Shown piece by piece: positions 39,814-48,886 of a stretch of DNA of 64,000 bases; position 1 is the stretch's first letter; each line of letters opens with the position of its first letter. Both the position numbers and the translations under genes were made by a program. The notes beneath the pieces were generated by a model that worked only from the letters and a program-made list of their open reading frames with translations, was not told where the DNA came from and made no database searches. Source of the DNA: Gimesia maris (GTDB lineage: Bacteria > Planctomycetota > Planctomycetia > Planctomycetales > Planctomycetaceae); contig NZ_CP042910.1 in the NCBI RefSeq assembly GCF_008298035.1, positions 6,758,001 through 6,822,000 of the forward strand. The letters are read 5' to 3'.

Positions 39814-42210
39814 TTACCAGTTACGGTCAACGTGGACTTGTCGTGCGCTTTCGAGTTGCTGTTGTCGTAATCGACGCAGCATGTTGCGGTCGCGTACCGA
39901 TTGCAGCAATTTCAGGGCTTCTTCTTTATTCATTAAACCGGGCTGTGCTTTGGGGTCAGCGATCCCGTATTCATTTTTCGTATTCTCATCTGGTGGCTGA
40001 ACTTGATCAGTTGTAAGCTCTCCAGAGGGAATCGGCTTGTCCCCCGGCTCCATGTTGTCTTCAGTCTCTTTTGGTTCAGAGGGTTGCTGCGACTGTTCGT
40101 CCTGTTTCGATGGCTGGGACTGAGGCTGCCTCTGTTTGTTTTCAGAACCGGATTGCTCTGATTGAGATTCTTCTTTACCAGGTTGTGGCTCTTGTGGTTC
40201 CTCTTGAGACTCTCCCTTTGATCCTTGCTGTTGTTTGGATTCCGAATTCTGTTCTGCAGTCTGTTCAGAGTCTTTTTGATCCTGATCTGATTGCTGGTCC
40301 TGATTCTGTTGCTCATCAGACTTCTGTTCCTCATTAGATTTCTGTTCCTCATCAGACTTCTGCTGTTCATCAGATTTCTGTTGGTCGTCTGACTGCTTCT
40401 GATCCTGCTTCTGATCCTGCTTCTGATCCTGCTTCTGATCCTGCTTCTGATCCTGCTTCTGATCCTGCTTCTGATCCTGCTTCTGATCCTGCTTCTGATC
40501 CTGCTGCTGCTCCTGTTGCTGCTCCTGTTGCTGTTCTTTCTGCTGTTCTTTCTGCTGTTGTTCCTTCTGTTGTTCCTTCTGTTGTTGTTCCTTCTGTTGT
40601 TCTTCTTTCTGTTGTTCTTCTTTCTGTTGTTCCTGCAATTCTTTGATGAACTGAACGGCGAGCTCGATATTGGCGCGAGCATCAGCGTTGTTCGGGTTAC
40701 CCCGCAAGGCACCGCGGTAGTGTTCGATTGCGGTTTGAAATTGTTCAATCGCTGCGGCTTTATCCTGTTCGGCGAGTTCCATTCCAGTGGAGTAATGACA
40801 GTTCCCGAGGTTATACCGGGCGCGGGCTGCAATACTGGTTTCGCCGTCACCTGCGACAGAGGTAAACATCTCTGCCGCCTGCTGCTTGTCACCCTGGCGA
40901 TACATTGTGACAGCCTCGTTGTAGTTCAACTCAGCCTGATCGTCGGGAGTTGGTTTGACCTGCTGATATCGCTCTAACGCTTCAGCATACTTCCCCTCTC
41001 TCACAAACTGATTTGCCAGGTTAATCTGCTCCGCACTGACCTGTTTAGCAGGCGCATCGGTCTCAGCAGCGCTGAGAGACTTTGTTGACATCGACAAAGT
41101 GACCAGTATAAGGAGGGCTGCGACTGCACTCCTGGGAACGGAAGCCTTTTCCGTTGTCGAGTTTTTCTTTGCTACTTGAGTTGCCATTGGGGTTGACGTT
41201 TTCTTTTTATTCCGGGCTGTCGAAATAAGGACTTCCAGTATCAGGAGAAGACAGGCTGGCAGTGCGAACCACTGGAAGCGTGGTATGTAAGTATTGATCG
41301 TTGCCGTCTCAAACTCTGCCTGCTCGATGTTTGCCACGTAGTTGTGGTAGACAGTAGCCATGTCGACTCGCTTGGTGCCGGCGGGGATGTAAGCCCCATT
41401 GGTATCAGTGGCGATCTGGCTGAGAATGGTTCCATTCATTTTTGACCAGACTGGCTGCCCCTGGTACTCAACGAATGCCTGCCCCCCCTGTTCGGTTTCC
41501 GGGATACGTGCCCCCTGATCCATGTCTCCCAGGCCGACCGTGAAGATGCGGATACCATTCTTTGTGAATGCCTCTTTCGCAGCTTCAACAGGTTTACTCT
41601 CCTGGTCTTCACCATCTGTAAAGACGACAATGGCTTTATGGTCGTTCGTTTTATCAATAAACCCTGCGGTAGCCGACCGGATCGCATCGCCGAGCAATGA
41701 ACCGCCACGTCGGACACTGTGAGGACCGACCGCATCCAGTGACTGTTTGAAGTCTTCATAATGACTGGTCAGCGGAACTGATTGCCGTGTCTCACCCGCG
41801 AAAACAACCAGGCCGACGCGGTCGCCGGACATTTCATCGACCATGTCTTTGATCTGTTGTTTGGCACGATCGAGTCGGCTGGGCGAAACATCTTCTGCGA
41901 GCATACTGCGCGATACATCGAGTAGAAACATCACTTCAATTCCTTTTTGAGGAACTTCGCGTTCAGTCTTTCCCCAACGAATGTCGATCAGCGCAACTGC
42001 CAGTAAAGACAAGCTGCTGACAATCAGAATCGATGAGATCCAGTGTTTTTGAAAACGCGGTGCTAAAAACAGTTTGTCAGTCATATTCGCTGAGGCAAAT
42101 TGTCTCGCGGCGCGGTATTTTGCCACAGCCGCATAGCCAGCAAGTAACAGGCTGCACGCTGCTACAATCAGCAGAAAGATGTTCGTTGGATTGCCGAATT
42201 GAATGTCCAT
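39814..42210 (-). CDS. BatB-BatC fusion protein
   Basis: 798 residues. BatB part: two N-terminal helices, then a von Willebrand A domain with the metal site D-x-S-x-S (LLDVSRSM) and VVFTDGEDQES, and a helix near residue 315. A second signal-like helix (AVAALLILVTLSMSTKSLSA) then opens the BatC part, with TPRs (YNLGNCHYSTGMELAEQDKA). The tail is very rich in Gln, Lys, Asp, Glu and Ser and includes nine DQKQ repeats from a 12-bp DNA repeat. VWA domains bind partners through a metal ion. Lies between batA and the batD-batE fusion. Confidence 0.87.
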   Translation of the reverse strand: MDIQFGNPTNIFLLIVAACSLLLAGYAAVAKYRAARQFASANMTDKLFLAPRFQKHWISSILIVSSLSLLAVALIDIRWGKTEREVPQKGIEVMFLLDVSRSMLAEDVSPSRLDRAKQQIKDMVDEMSGDRVGLVVFAGETRQSVPLTSHYEDFKQSLDAVGPHSVRRGGSLLGDAIRSATAGFIDKTNDHKAIVVFTDGEDQESKPVEAAKEAFTKNGIRIFTVGLGDMDQGARIPETEQGGQAFVEYQGQPVWSKMNGTILSQIATDTNGAYIPAGTKRVDMATVYHNYVANIEQAEFETATINTYIPRFQWFALPACLLLILEVLISTARNKKKTSTPMATQVAKKNSTTEKASVPRSAVAALLILVTLSMSTKSLSAAETDAPAKQVSAEQINLANQFVREGKYAEALERYQQVKPTPDDQAELNYNEAVTMYRQGDKQQAAEMFTSVAGDGETSIAARARYNLGNCHYSTGMELAEQDKAAAIEQFQTAIEHYRGALRGNPNNADARANIELAVQFIKELQEQQKEEQQKEEQQKEQQQKEQQKEQQQKEQQKEQQQEQQQEQQQDQKQDQKQDQKQDQKQDQKQDQKQDQKQDQKQDQKQSDDQQKSDEQQKSDEEQKSNEEQKSDEQQNQDQQSDQDQKDSEQTAEQNSESKQQQGSKGESQEEPQEPQPGKEESQSEQSGSENKQRQPQSQPSKQDEQSQQPSEPKETEDNMEPGDKPIPSGELTTDQVQPPDENTKNEYGIADPKAQPGLMNKEEALKLLQSVRDRNMLRRLRQQQLESARQVHVDRNW
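40393..40500 (-). repeat. 12-bp tandem repeat, nine copies, encoding (DQKQ)9
   Basis: Nine perfect copies of CTGCTTCTGATC (plus strand) run for 108 bp in the BatC tail. Flanking sequence is a looser mix of CTG, CTT and TTG units that gives further Gln/Lys/Glu runs. Copy number changes would stay in frame. Confidence 0.9.
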
Positions 42211-42250
42211 GATATATTTTTCCTCTTGATCCTGGGCTGTTCCGCGATGT

Positions 42251-43321
42251 TCAGTTCAACTCTCGTAACCATGTCTGTTCAAGCACAAACCGTACCAATA
42301 ACAGTCCGAAAGCAATCAATAACAGTGGAGGCACATTGATGAGACCCGCCCGGTACGGCTGTACTGCGAGTTCGCGGTAATCGGTATAGTGTTGGGCTTC
42401 CACTTTTGTCTTTTCCAGGGCATCGATCTCATGGTATATTTTTTCCAGCGAGTCAGTATCAGTCGCTCGAAAATATTTCCCGTGTGTCAGATCTGCCACT
42501 TTCTGAAGTGTGGCTTCATCGATGTTGACTGGCATCCACTGTACGACTTGCTTGCCGCTGAACGGGTCTGTCACCGGCACTGGCGCCTCACCTTTGGTCC
42601 CGACGCCGATGGTGTAGACTTTGATCCCCAGGGTCTCTGCCAGTTCGGCTGCCTGAATTGGTTCGACTTCACCAGCGTTGTTTTCGCCGTCCGTGAGTAA
42701 GATGATCACCTTACTTTTTACTTTCTCATCACGTCGTGCATCGAGTGCATTCAGTTTCTCTACTGCCAGCGAAATCGCATCGCCGATGGCTGTACCATCT
42801 TCACTGCGATTGGTAACGATTTGGATATTGTTTAATTGCGAGACAAGATAGGGATGATCCAAAGTTGGCGGCGTGATACCATCGGCATAACCTGCGAATG
42901 TCATCAGCCCCACCAGATCGTTGAACCGCCCCTCCAGTTCCTCTTTTCCCTCTACAAACTTCCCAGCCACATTTTTAATGGCAGTCAGACGATCAACGTG
43001 CTCACCATCGATTTTGAAATCCATGGCCTGCATGCTGCCGCTGCGGTCAACAACCATTTCGATGGCAATTCCTTCACTCGTCGTGACCTGTTGCTCGCGT
43101 CCTTCACGTGGTCTGGCCAGTCCCAGAATCATGAACAGGATAGCCCCCAGCGTCAGCAGGCGAGGCAACCAGTTGAGGCGTTGCCGCACTGTCGGCGAAA
43201 GATCTTTCGCCATTTCCAGAGAACTGAATGGAACCGCTGATTTTCTTTGTGGCGTAAACAAACGCCATGCCAGGTAGGGTAATACGAGCAGCAGTAAAAA
43301 ATACCAGGGAGAGTCAAACAT
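42251..43321 (-). CDS. batA: BatA-like von Willebrand A protein
   Basis: 356 residues. N-terminal helix (WYFLLLLVLPYLAWRLF), a second one near residue 55-70, a VWA domain with the metal site DRSGS (MVVDRSGSMQAMDF) and later LLTDGENNAGEVEP, and a final helix (INVPPLLLIAFGLLLVRFVL). This is the BatA build: a membrane-anchored VWA domain facing the periplasm. Start ATG overlaps the stop of the upstream gene by one base (TGATG), a sign of coupled translation. Next downstream is the BatB-BatC fusion. Confidence 0.9.
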   Translation of the reverse strand: MFDSPWYFLLLLVLPYLAWRLFTPQRKSAVPFSSLEMAKDLSPTVRQRLNWLPRLLTLGAILFMILGLARPREGREQQVTTSEGIAIEMVVDRSGSMQAMDFKIDGEHVDRLTAIKNVAGKFVEGKEELEGRFNDLVGLMTFAGYADGITPPTLDHPYLVSQLNNIQIVTNRSEDGTAIGDAISLAVEKLNALDARRDEKVKSKVIILLTDGENNAGEVEPIQAAELAETLGIKVYTIGVGTKGEAPVPVTDPFSGKQVVQWMPVNIDEATLQKVADLTHGKYFRATDTDSLEKIYHEIDALEKTKVEAQHYTDYRELAVQPYRAGLINVPPLLLIAFGLLLVRFVLEQTWLRELN

Positions 43322-44373
43322 CAGGATACCTCCGAATCTGCTGTCGCAGGGACTAACGGTTTTGATAATTCAGACACACTTTGACGGACCGTGTGAATCG
43401 CGGCCTGCAGTTCGTCCACGCTCAAATTAAGACCAGCGAACTTTACTTCATCTGCGAGAGACAAAACATTGCTTAAATCGTCTCGCACCATTGAGGAGCC
43501 AATGTTCTGTTCTGCCAACAGCTGTAGCAGTTCGTGCGTTGTCTGTTGACTGGCGGGAATATCAAACTGCAGTGCCAGATAATGCTTCGTTATATCTGTC
43601 AGTTCAGTAACGTGTTGTTGGTTCTCGGCGGGATTCTCCCTGACTCTTTCCCAGAGATTATCCAGTTGTTGCAATACCCAGTTCGCGGGTGTGATCGAAC
43701 GATTTCGGACAGCCATGATCACAAGCGCCAGACAAGCCAGTGACAAGCCGCCGAGACCGGTTATACCCCAGGTTGTCCATTGAGAAGTTTCCTGAACAGG
43801 CACTTCCACATCAACAACGGACTGGATATCGCGAAACTGTGTGGGGTCCGCGCGTCCTTCCAGAACACTGGTAATGGTGACAGGTTGTGCCGCCAGGTTG
43901 ATGACTTCGACCGGTTCTGCCTGAACGCTCTTTGAATCGGTCGACAAGAGATTTACGCTCAACTCCGGGACTTCCAGATCACCGGAATGAATACTTTCCA
44001 ATGTCAGTGTGCGTCTCCACATTCGTCCCGAATCAACCGGGATTTCGAACAGGTCTTTCGAATCAATGACATCAAACGGGCCAAGTTGATCCGTAACGGC
44101 CGGCCAGACCAGACTTTTCTCCGCTGGCGAGATCAGTTCGTAGGTCACCGTGAATGGTTCCGCAACGCGAACGCTGGTTGCCGACATACTGATCGAAACT
44201 TTAACTCCCTGCTGATTGTATGACGTTTTGTAAGGATCCGCCTGCGCAAAACCTGTGATCAGAAAGACCAGTACTCCTGACACGATCATCTTGAGTACCC
44301 AGGGGTAATAACTGTGCGATGAGCAGCAACTGTTGCTGCCCGAGCATCGAAGAATGATTCGATGAAAACTCAT
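43321..44373 (-). CDS. BatD-like membrane protein
   Basis: 350 residues. A signal-like helix near residues 25-45 (LKMIVSGVLVFLITGFAQAD) comes before a beta-rich periplasmic part (VKVSISMSATSVRVAEPFTV, with LTLESIHSGDLEVPELSVNL), one helix (GITGLGGLSLACLALVIMAV) and an all-helical cytoplasmic end. This is like a short BatD, or like DUF4381-type proteins found in the same place in many Bat operons. The ATG overlaps the DUF58 stop (ATGA). Two BatD-like proteins in one operon are therefore present, this one and the fused one. Confidence 0.65.
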   Translation of the reverse strand: MSFHRIILRCSGSNSCCSSHSYYPWVLKMIVSGVLVFLITGFAQADPYKTSYNQQGVKVSISMSATSVRVAEPFTVTYELISPAEKSLVWPAVTDQLGPFDVIDSKDLFEIPVDSGRMWRRTLTLESIHSGDLEVPELSVNLLSTDSKSVQAEPVEVINLAAQPVTITSVLEGRADPTQFRDIQSVVDVEVPVQETSQWTTWGITGLGGLSLACLALVIMAVRNRSITPANWVLQQLDNLWERVRENPAENQQHVTELTDITKHYLALQFDIPASQQTTHELLQLLAEQNIGSSMVRDDLSNVLSLADEVKFAGLNLSVDELQAAIHTVRQSVSELSKPLVPATADSEVS

Positions 44374-45257
44374 GTTCGGCTCTCCCGTTTATGAAAATAT
44401 CGACGTAGAGGTTCCACGATATCGACACCGGTTTCGATATGAAGTGGCTCTAACCGCAGACGACGAAACATCGCATCCCGCGCTTCTGATCGCTCTCGAT
44501 ACAGGCGGGCATATGCTTCGCGGTTGCTGCGGCTGGCTGTGTCGAGGGTGATGATTTCTCCGCTCTCGGCGTCTTGCAGTCGTATCAGGCCGACATTCGG
44601 CATTGTGGATTCCCGTTGATCAGAAATGACCACCGGGACAATATCATGTTGTCGACGGGCGACCTTCAATGTGGATTCATAATTCTCATCCTGGAAATCG
44701 CTGATCAGGAAAAGGACGCACTTACGGTTCGAAATCCGGTTGAGGTGTTCCAATGCCTGTCGTATATCGGTTCCTGTCCCCATCGGTTCACAGTACAGCA
44801 TCTCTCGAATCAGACGCAGCACATGCCGCGAACCTTTGCGAGCCGGGACACTCTTTTCAATATGGTCCGTAAAGAGCGTGAGTCCGACTTTGTCATTATT
44901 TTTGATGGCAGACATGGCAAGTGTTGCCCCTACCTCTGTCACAACTTCCCGCTTGGTCTGTTGATTGGTCCCGAAACTTTGTGACCCACTCAGATCGATC
45001 AGCAACATCACCGAAAGCTCGCGTTCTTCACGGAACAGCTTCACGTAGGGTTCGCCGCTGCGGGCAGTAACATTCCAGTCAATGGTGCGAACATCGTCGC
45101 CTACCTGGTACGGACGAACTTCCTCGAATTCAATGCCGCGACCTTTGAAGGCAGAGTGCCATGTGCCTGCCAGCATCTCATCGACTTTATGCGAAGTACG
45201 AATCTGCACGCGACGAATTTTCTGAATCACTTCTCGTGGAATCATGTATCGATCCAT
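44370..45257 (-). CDS. DUF58 protein
   Basis: 295 residues without membrane helices. The mark of DUF58 is FKGRGIEFEEVRPYQVGDDV with RTIDWNVTARSGEPYVKLF, followed by a VWA-like fold whose metal site reads LLIDLSGSQ. DUF58 proteins nearly always pair with a MoxR ATPase, which may act as a chaperone that loads metal or remodels VWA partners. It begins 88 bp after moxR and overlaps the next gene by ATGA. An alternative ATG at 45245 would remove four residues. Confidence 0.92.
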   Translation of the reverse strand: MDRYMIPREVIQKIRRVQIRTSHKVDEMLAGTWHSAFKGRGIEFEEVRPYQVGDDVRTIDWNVTARSGEPYVKLFREERELSVMLLIDLSGSQSFGTNQQTKREVVTEVGATLAMSAIKNNDKVGLTLFTDHIEKSVPARKGSRHVLRLIREMLYCEPMGTGTDIRQALEHLNRISNRKCVLFLISDFQDENYESTLKVARRQHDIVPVVISDQRESTMPNVGLIRLQDAESGEIITLDTASRSNREAYARLYRERSEARDAMFRRLRLEPLHIETGVDIVEPLRRYFHKRESRT

Positions 45258-45345
45258 TCTTGGATAAGGGCAGAACGCGGGCCTTCCCTTGACGGAACTG
45301 CCCCTCGCTCTCTACCGGACAACTTACACTGTTCTGCTTTTTATG

Positions 45346-46374
45346 CTACGGCGTAGGAATGTGTGCCAGGATCTCATTGACGATCGATTCGCTGGTACGG
45401 TCTTCCGCTTCTGCTTCATAGGTGATCATCACGCGATGACGCAGGACATCCAAAGCGATCTCTTTGACATCGTCCGGTTTCACATATCCGCGCCCAGCCA
45501 GGAAAGCATTCGCCTTCGCTGCCAGTGTCAGATTGATCGTAGCGCGGGGTGAACCGCCGAACTGAATCAAGCCATCCAGGTTCAACCCGTAGGCTTCCGG
45601 TTTGCGTGTCGCCATGACCAGATCGACGATGTAGTTTTCGATTTTCGAATCGACATAGATTTCATCAATCAAATTACGGGCGTGCATAATTTCAGCGGGT
45701 GAGGTGACCGGTACGATCTCGACGTGCGTGGCGGTTTTACTCATGCGGCGCAGGATCTGCAACTCTTCATCCCGATTTGGATAGTCGACCACCACCTTCA
45801 ACATGAAGCGATCACTTTGCGCTTCGGGCAGGGGGTAAGTCCCTTCCTGTTCGACAGGATTCTGTGTCGCCATGATCAGGAACGGTTCTTCAAGTGGAAA
45901 CGTTTCTCCGCCGATGGTAACCTGTCGCTCCTGCATTGCTTCCAGCAACGCACTCTGCACTTTGGCCGGGGCGCGGTTGATTTCATCAGCGAGAATCAGG
46001 TTTGAAAAGATCGGACCTTTCTGAACAACAAACGTTTGATCCTGCGGACGGTAGACCTGTGTGCCAATCAGGTCGGCTGGCAATAGATCAGGGGTAAACT
46101 GTAAGCGTTGAAAGCCGGTATTAATCGCTTGCGCCAGACTTGCCACAGCAGTGGTCTTGGCCAGTCCCGGAACACCTTCGATCAGGAGATGTCCGCGCGT
46201 CAATAATCCGATCAACATGCGGTGCACCAGCTTTTCCTGGCCGACAAGTACCTGATTGACTTGTCCCACAATCCGTCGAAACGGCTCGCTGTGAGTTTCA
46301 ATCTCCCCGGTCAAGAGTTTGATCCGATCCTTGGTCTCGGCATGATGATTGTTTGTGGTGGATGGACTCGACAT
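45346..46374 (-). CDS. MoxR-family AAA+ ATPase
   Basis: 342 residues from the ATG at 46374, with GAGGAG seven bases upstream; the frame also has a TTG six bases earlier. Walker A is GVPGLAKTT, Walker B is LADEINRA, and the sensor region reads MATQNPVEQEGTYPLPEAQ, all typical of MoxR. MoxR ATPases work as chaperones of VWA-domain proteins, and this operon encodes three such proteins (DUF58, BatA, BatB). First gene of the operon. A sigma-54 promoter candidate lies 65 to 80 bp upstream. Confidence 0.96.
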   Translation of the reverse strand: MSSPSTTNNHHAETKDRIKLLTGEIETHSEPFRRIVGQVNQVLVGQEKLVHRMLIGLLTRGHLLIEGVPGLAKTTAVASLAQAINTGFQRLQFTPDLLPADLIGTQVYRPQDQTFVVQKGPIFSNLILADEINRAPAKVQSALLEAMQERQVTIGGETFPLEEPFLIMATQNPVEQEGTYPLPEAQSDRFMLKVVVDYPNRDEELQILRRMSKTATHVEIVPVTSPAEIMHARNLIDEIYVDSKIENYIVDLVMATRKPEAYGLNLDGLIQFGGSPRATINLTLAAKANAFLAGRGYVKPDDVKEIALDVLRHRVMITYEAEAEDRTSESIVNEILAHIPTP

Positions 46375-46438
46375 ATTCAAACTCCTCAGGTCTTAGAATG
46401 GGAAAACGTATCAGCTTGTCAGCGACTACCTGAGAGGT

Positions 46439-46454
46439 AGCATTTGACGTGCCA
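46439..46454 (-). promoter_or_regulatory. Sigma-54 (-24/-12) promoter of the moxR-bat operon
   Basis: The minus strand reads TGGCACG-TCAA-ATGCT, against the consensus TGGCACG-N4-TTGCW: only one base of the core differs, and GG and GC are exactly ten bases apart. With GC at -12, transcription starts near 46428, 54 bases before the moxR ATG. The same operon ends with an NtrC-family activator. Confidence 0.65.
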
Positions 46455-46607
46455 ATAGCTTGGGTTCCTTAAAACAGAGGATTTTGCTGGTTTTGACAGG
46501 TACTTTCAGTCTGAAGACACCATTTCCCCGCCCTCCTGTCGAGACAGACTGCCCCGGTGGGGCATTTTGCCTCAATAGTGAAAGTTGTAAACTTGTCGTG
46601 AACCAGC

Positions 46608-46660
46608 CCGTTTTCAGCAGCGCAGTTATCCATAGAGCGTCTCTCAATCTATGAAAACGG
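46608..46660. promoter_or_regulatory. Separated inverted repeat upstream of sigma-54 promoter
   Basis: CCGTTTTCA (46608-46616) and TGAAAACGG (46652-46660) form a perfect 9-bp inverted pair with 35 bp between. They lie about 180 and 230 bp upstream of the proposed start, in the range of NtrC-type enhancer sites. No binding evidence; purely positional. Confidence 0.3.
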
Positions 46661-47554
46661 CCCCAATGGCCCCGGAGACACATCAGCCAAACGGGCTCAG
46701 TCCCGCTGACCCGCTCGCTGTTGCCCCCCTTCCGTGAAAAGCGACTCATTCATTGAAATCATCCACTGAAAATATTCGACTTGACTCACCCCTGCTCTCA
46801 CCCAGGATAAGCGTCTAACCGTGTCGCGCGCGTGAGCAGTTTACAGTGCACTGAAACACGCGACACCTGTTTTGACTCTTCACTAAAAATAAGCCTGTTT
46901 TTTCCAGATTTGCACTGCCTGAATCAGCACTTGTTCCCCATGTTAGTCTGCGGGTCGCCACACTTCGCAGAGCTTCGTCCCGATAACGCTCCGGCAACGC
47001 CAAATATCGTGCTCGTATCAACCTGTATCGCCACATTTTATTTTTCATCCCCCCTTGACCTCCCTGTGCCACGCCATAAGATTTCCCTCGAACATGAAAT
47101 GAAACCTGATTCCCGATAACCCGGTTACACAAGCCTCAGAAATCAATCAGTAGAATGAATTCCATGCAGCAGGTACCAGATTGATACACCATCTCCGTTC
47201 GAGTGATTTCGTAATTCTCGTGGCAGGAATATCAGTCTGCAGAATCCCCTGGCTGGCTTGCCCAGCAGCGTCCGCGTAAGCAGCATTGATTTCATGATCA
47301 ACGACCAGCCCGGCCAACACATTCTAACCGATCGCACTACTTCAGTCTGAGATGAACATTCCGAGCCAATTAACACTCCAGATAAATGAGTCCGGATTTG
47401 CCCGGTCTCGAAAGGCACCGGCTGGACAGGACTGCGCAGCACCACGACACAATCGACGGACATGAAGGATACCATCTACACCACCAAGCGCATGCTTGCG
47501 AAGACATTGATCAGCTACTCATTTGAAACAGAAGTTGTATCTGAACAACGGCAA

Positions 47555-48886
47555 TCATTCTGATTCTACTCGATTGGAAAAATCGACAAATCGATTCAAG
47601 GTCACTGCACCCAGATCAACACTCATCATAAAAGACGAGTAGGCAAGCAGCGCTGCCAGGCGACGGGTATCGCGTGCCCAGGGCGGGAGATAATGTGGAC
47701 TCTGCAGGAAGCCTGATTCAAAATAAGGTTCCAGGGTGATGGCATCACTTAATGCCAGTCTCCCTGCGAATAAGCGTTCGATGACCTGCGGCTGATTATC
47801 GCGGATTGCCACGTTCAACAGCACGTGCGTCTCCATCACCCCCTTGAGGTAGGCGCAATCTTTGGTAAAGGCAGAATGCCCGCGAACATCCCCTCCGCGG
47901 AAGATTCTCTGCGTAGATTTATAAGCTTCCAGCTCATCCTGGCCTGCCTCCAGGAACTGTTTGAAACATTCTATAAAATCAGCGCCCTCCAGTGCATTTT
48001 TCAGAACCTGAATTCGTAATGCCAGTCGACGCAATCGGTTGATATCCATCGAACGTGTCGCGATCTCCGCAAACACCGCGATCCCTTCCTGGGTACGGGT
48101 CGTTCGGGGGGCACCCAGTTGAAGGCTTTTCAGATTCAGCTGTCGCCTGCCATTAATCGCTGTGGCCATATGAATCAGTGCCTCATGGTTGTAGAGCTGA
48201 TCGAAATCGAGGTCGGAAAACATCGCTGATTCACGAATTCGGATGCGTGTTGAGCCAGCAATCGCTTTGGAGGAAAGTTGATTATCGACAACCACTGTAA
48301 CAGCATCATCTGTAAAATACGCCTGGACCGCCTGCCGTAATCTGTCAGCAAATTGATCGGCGGGGAGATCAGCATTCACAGGCGCGATGTATGTTCCCTG
48401 GTTGAGATGATCCGTTTTTTCCAGTAGAAACGCGGCAGCATTCACGCCCGTCAGCGACTGTGTCGCATAGACTTCATCAGGTCGGCCATAAAGATTAATC
48501 GAACGCTCTGTAAATTCCGATGTTCCGACCGCCATCAGCATCCGCCCTGCTTCGGCATAACTGGCTGCTGTCCGCCTTAAAAACTGCAGGATCGGATCTT
48601 CCCCCTGGCTTTCAGTCACGAACGCATCTAACGCGGCGATCTCATCTTTCCAGTCGGGGATCTGCAGTTCCACTTCCGGTAACGCAGGACAGCCGTCTCT
48701 CCAGTCTTTCAGGAACCTGGCTTCACTCGCATCAGGCCAGTTTAGATATTTCAGAACCAGGATTGGCTTTGCCAGTTTCAGCAGGCGCTCATCAAGTTGT
48801 TGAATTTGCGATCTCAGTGCCGGGTGTATGAACGAATGCGTTCGCAGTTTATCGGCGGCCTCTTCGCCTGTTACGATTTCTGACAT
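47555..48886 (-). CDS. DUF1704 (QEGLA-type) metallopeptidase-like protein
   Basis: 443 residues. The centre carries HEALIH at 234-239 and TQEGIAVFAE at 265-274. These are the H-E-x-x-x-H pair and the downstream glutamate motif (QEGLA in most members) of the DUF1704 family. Eukaryotic relatives (MATCAP/KIAA0895 type) are zinc tyrosine carboxypeptidases acting on tubulin. Bacterial members are often labelled flavohemoglobin-modulating, on thin grounds. No signal peptide is present. It is divergent from another metallopeptidase-like gene across a 316 bp gap. Confidence 0.82.
   Translation of the reverse strand: MSEIVTGEEAADKLRTHSFIHPALRSQIQQLDERLLKLAKPILVLKYLNWPDASEARFLKDWRDGCPALPEVELQIPDWKDEIAALDAFVTESQGEDPILQFLRRTAASYAEAGRMLMAVGTSEFTERSINLYGRPDEVYATQSLTGVNAAAFLLEKTDHLNQGTYIAPVNADLPADQFADRLRQAVQAYFTDDAVTVVVDNQLSSKAIAGSTRIRIRESAMFSDLDFDQLYNHEALIHMATAINGRRQLNLKSLQLGAPRTTRTQEGIAVFAEIATRSMDINRLRRLALRIQVLKNALEGADFIECFKQFLEAGQDELEAYKSTQRIFRGGDVRGHSAFTKDCAYLKGVMETHVLLNVAIRDNQPQVIERLFAGRLALSDAITLEPYFESGFLQSPHYLPPWARDTRRLAALLAYSSFMMSVDLGAVTLNRFVDFSNRVESE

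Larger units (their letters stand above)
46381..47554. other. Long intergenic region upstream of moxR
   Basis: About 1.17 kb between moxR and the DUF1704 gene. It holds the sigma-54 promoter, the separated inverted repeat and, at 46821-46866, a hairpin (GTGTCGCG pairing with CGCGACAC) followed by CTGTTTT. Minus-strand frames (46426-46749 and 46815-47132) are not convincing genes; inside the second, an ATG near 47050 has a GGGAGG upstream and would encode about 77 residues with no known relative. Confidence 0.5.

Noticed and set aside
40393..40500. Regular short repeat that could suggest a CRISPR array
   Set aside because: Units are 12 bp with no spacers, and it is coding sequence.
39933..40892. 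319-codon minus-strand frame rich in Arg, Ser and Asn
   Set aside because: It is the other frame of the Gln/Lys repeat region of the BatB-BatC fusion; the composition comes from the 12-bp repeat.
46815..47132. 105-codon minus-strand frame with a possible internal start after GGGAGG
   Set aside because: Arg-rich, no known relative, and it crosses the hairpin at 46821-46866; left as a note in the gap entry.
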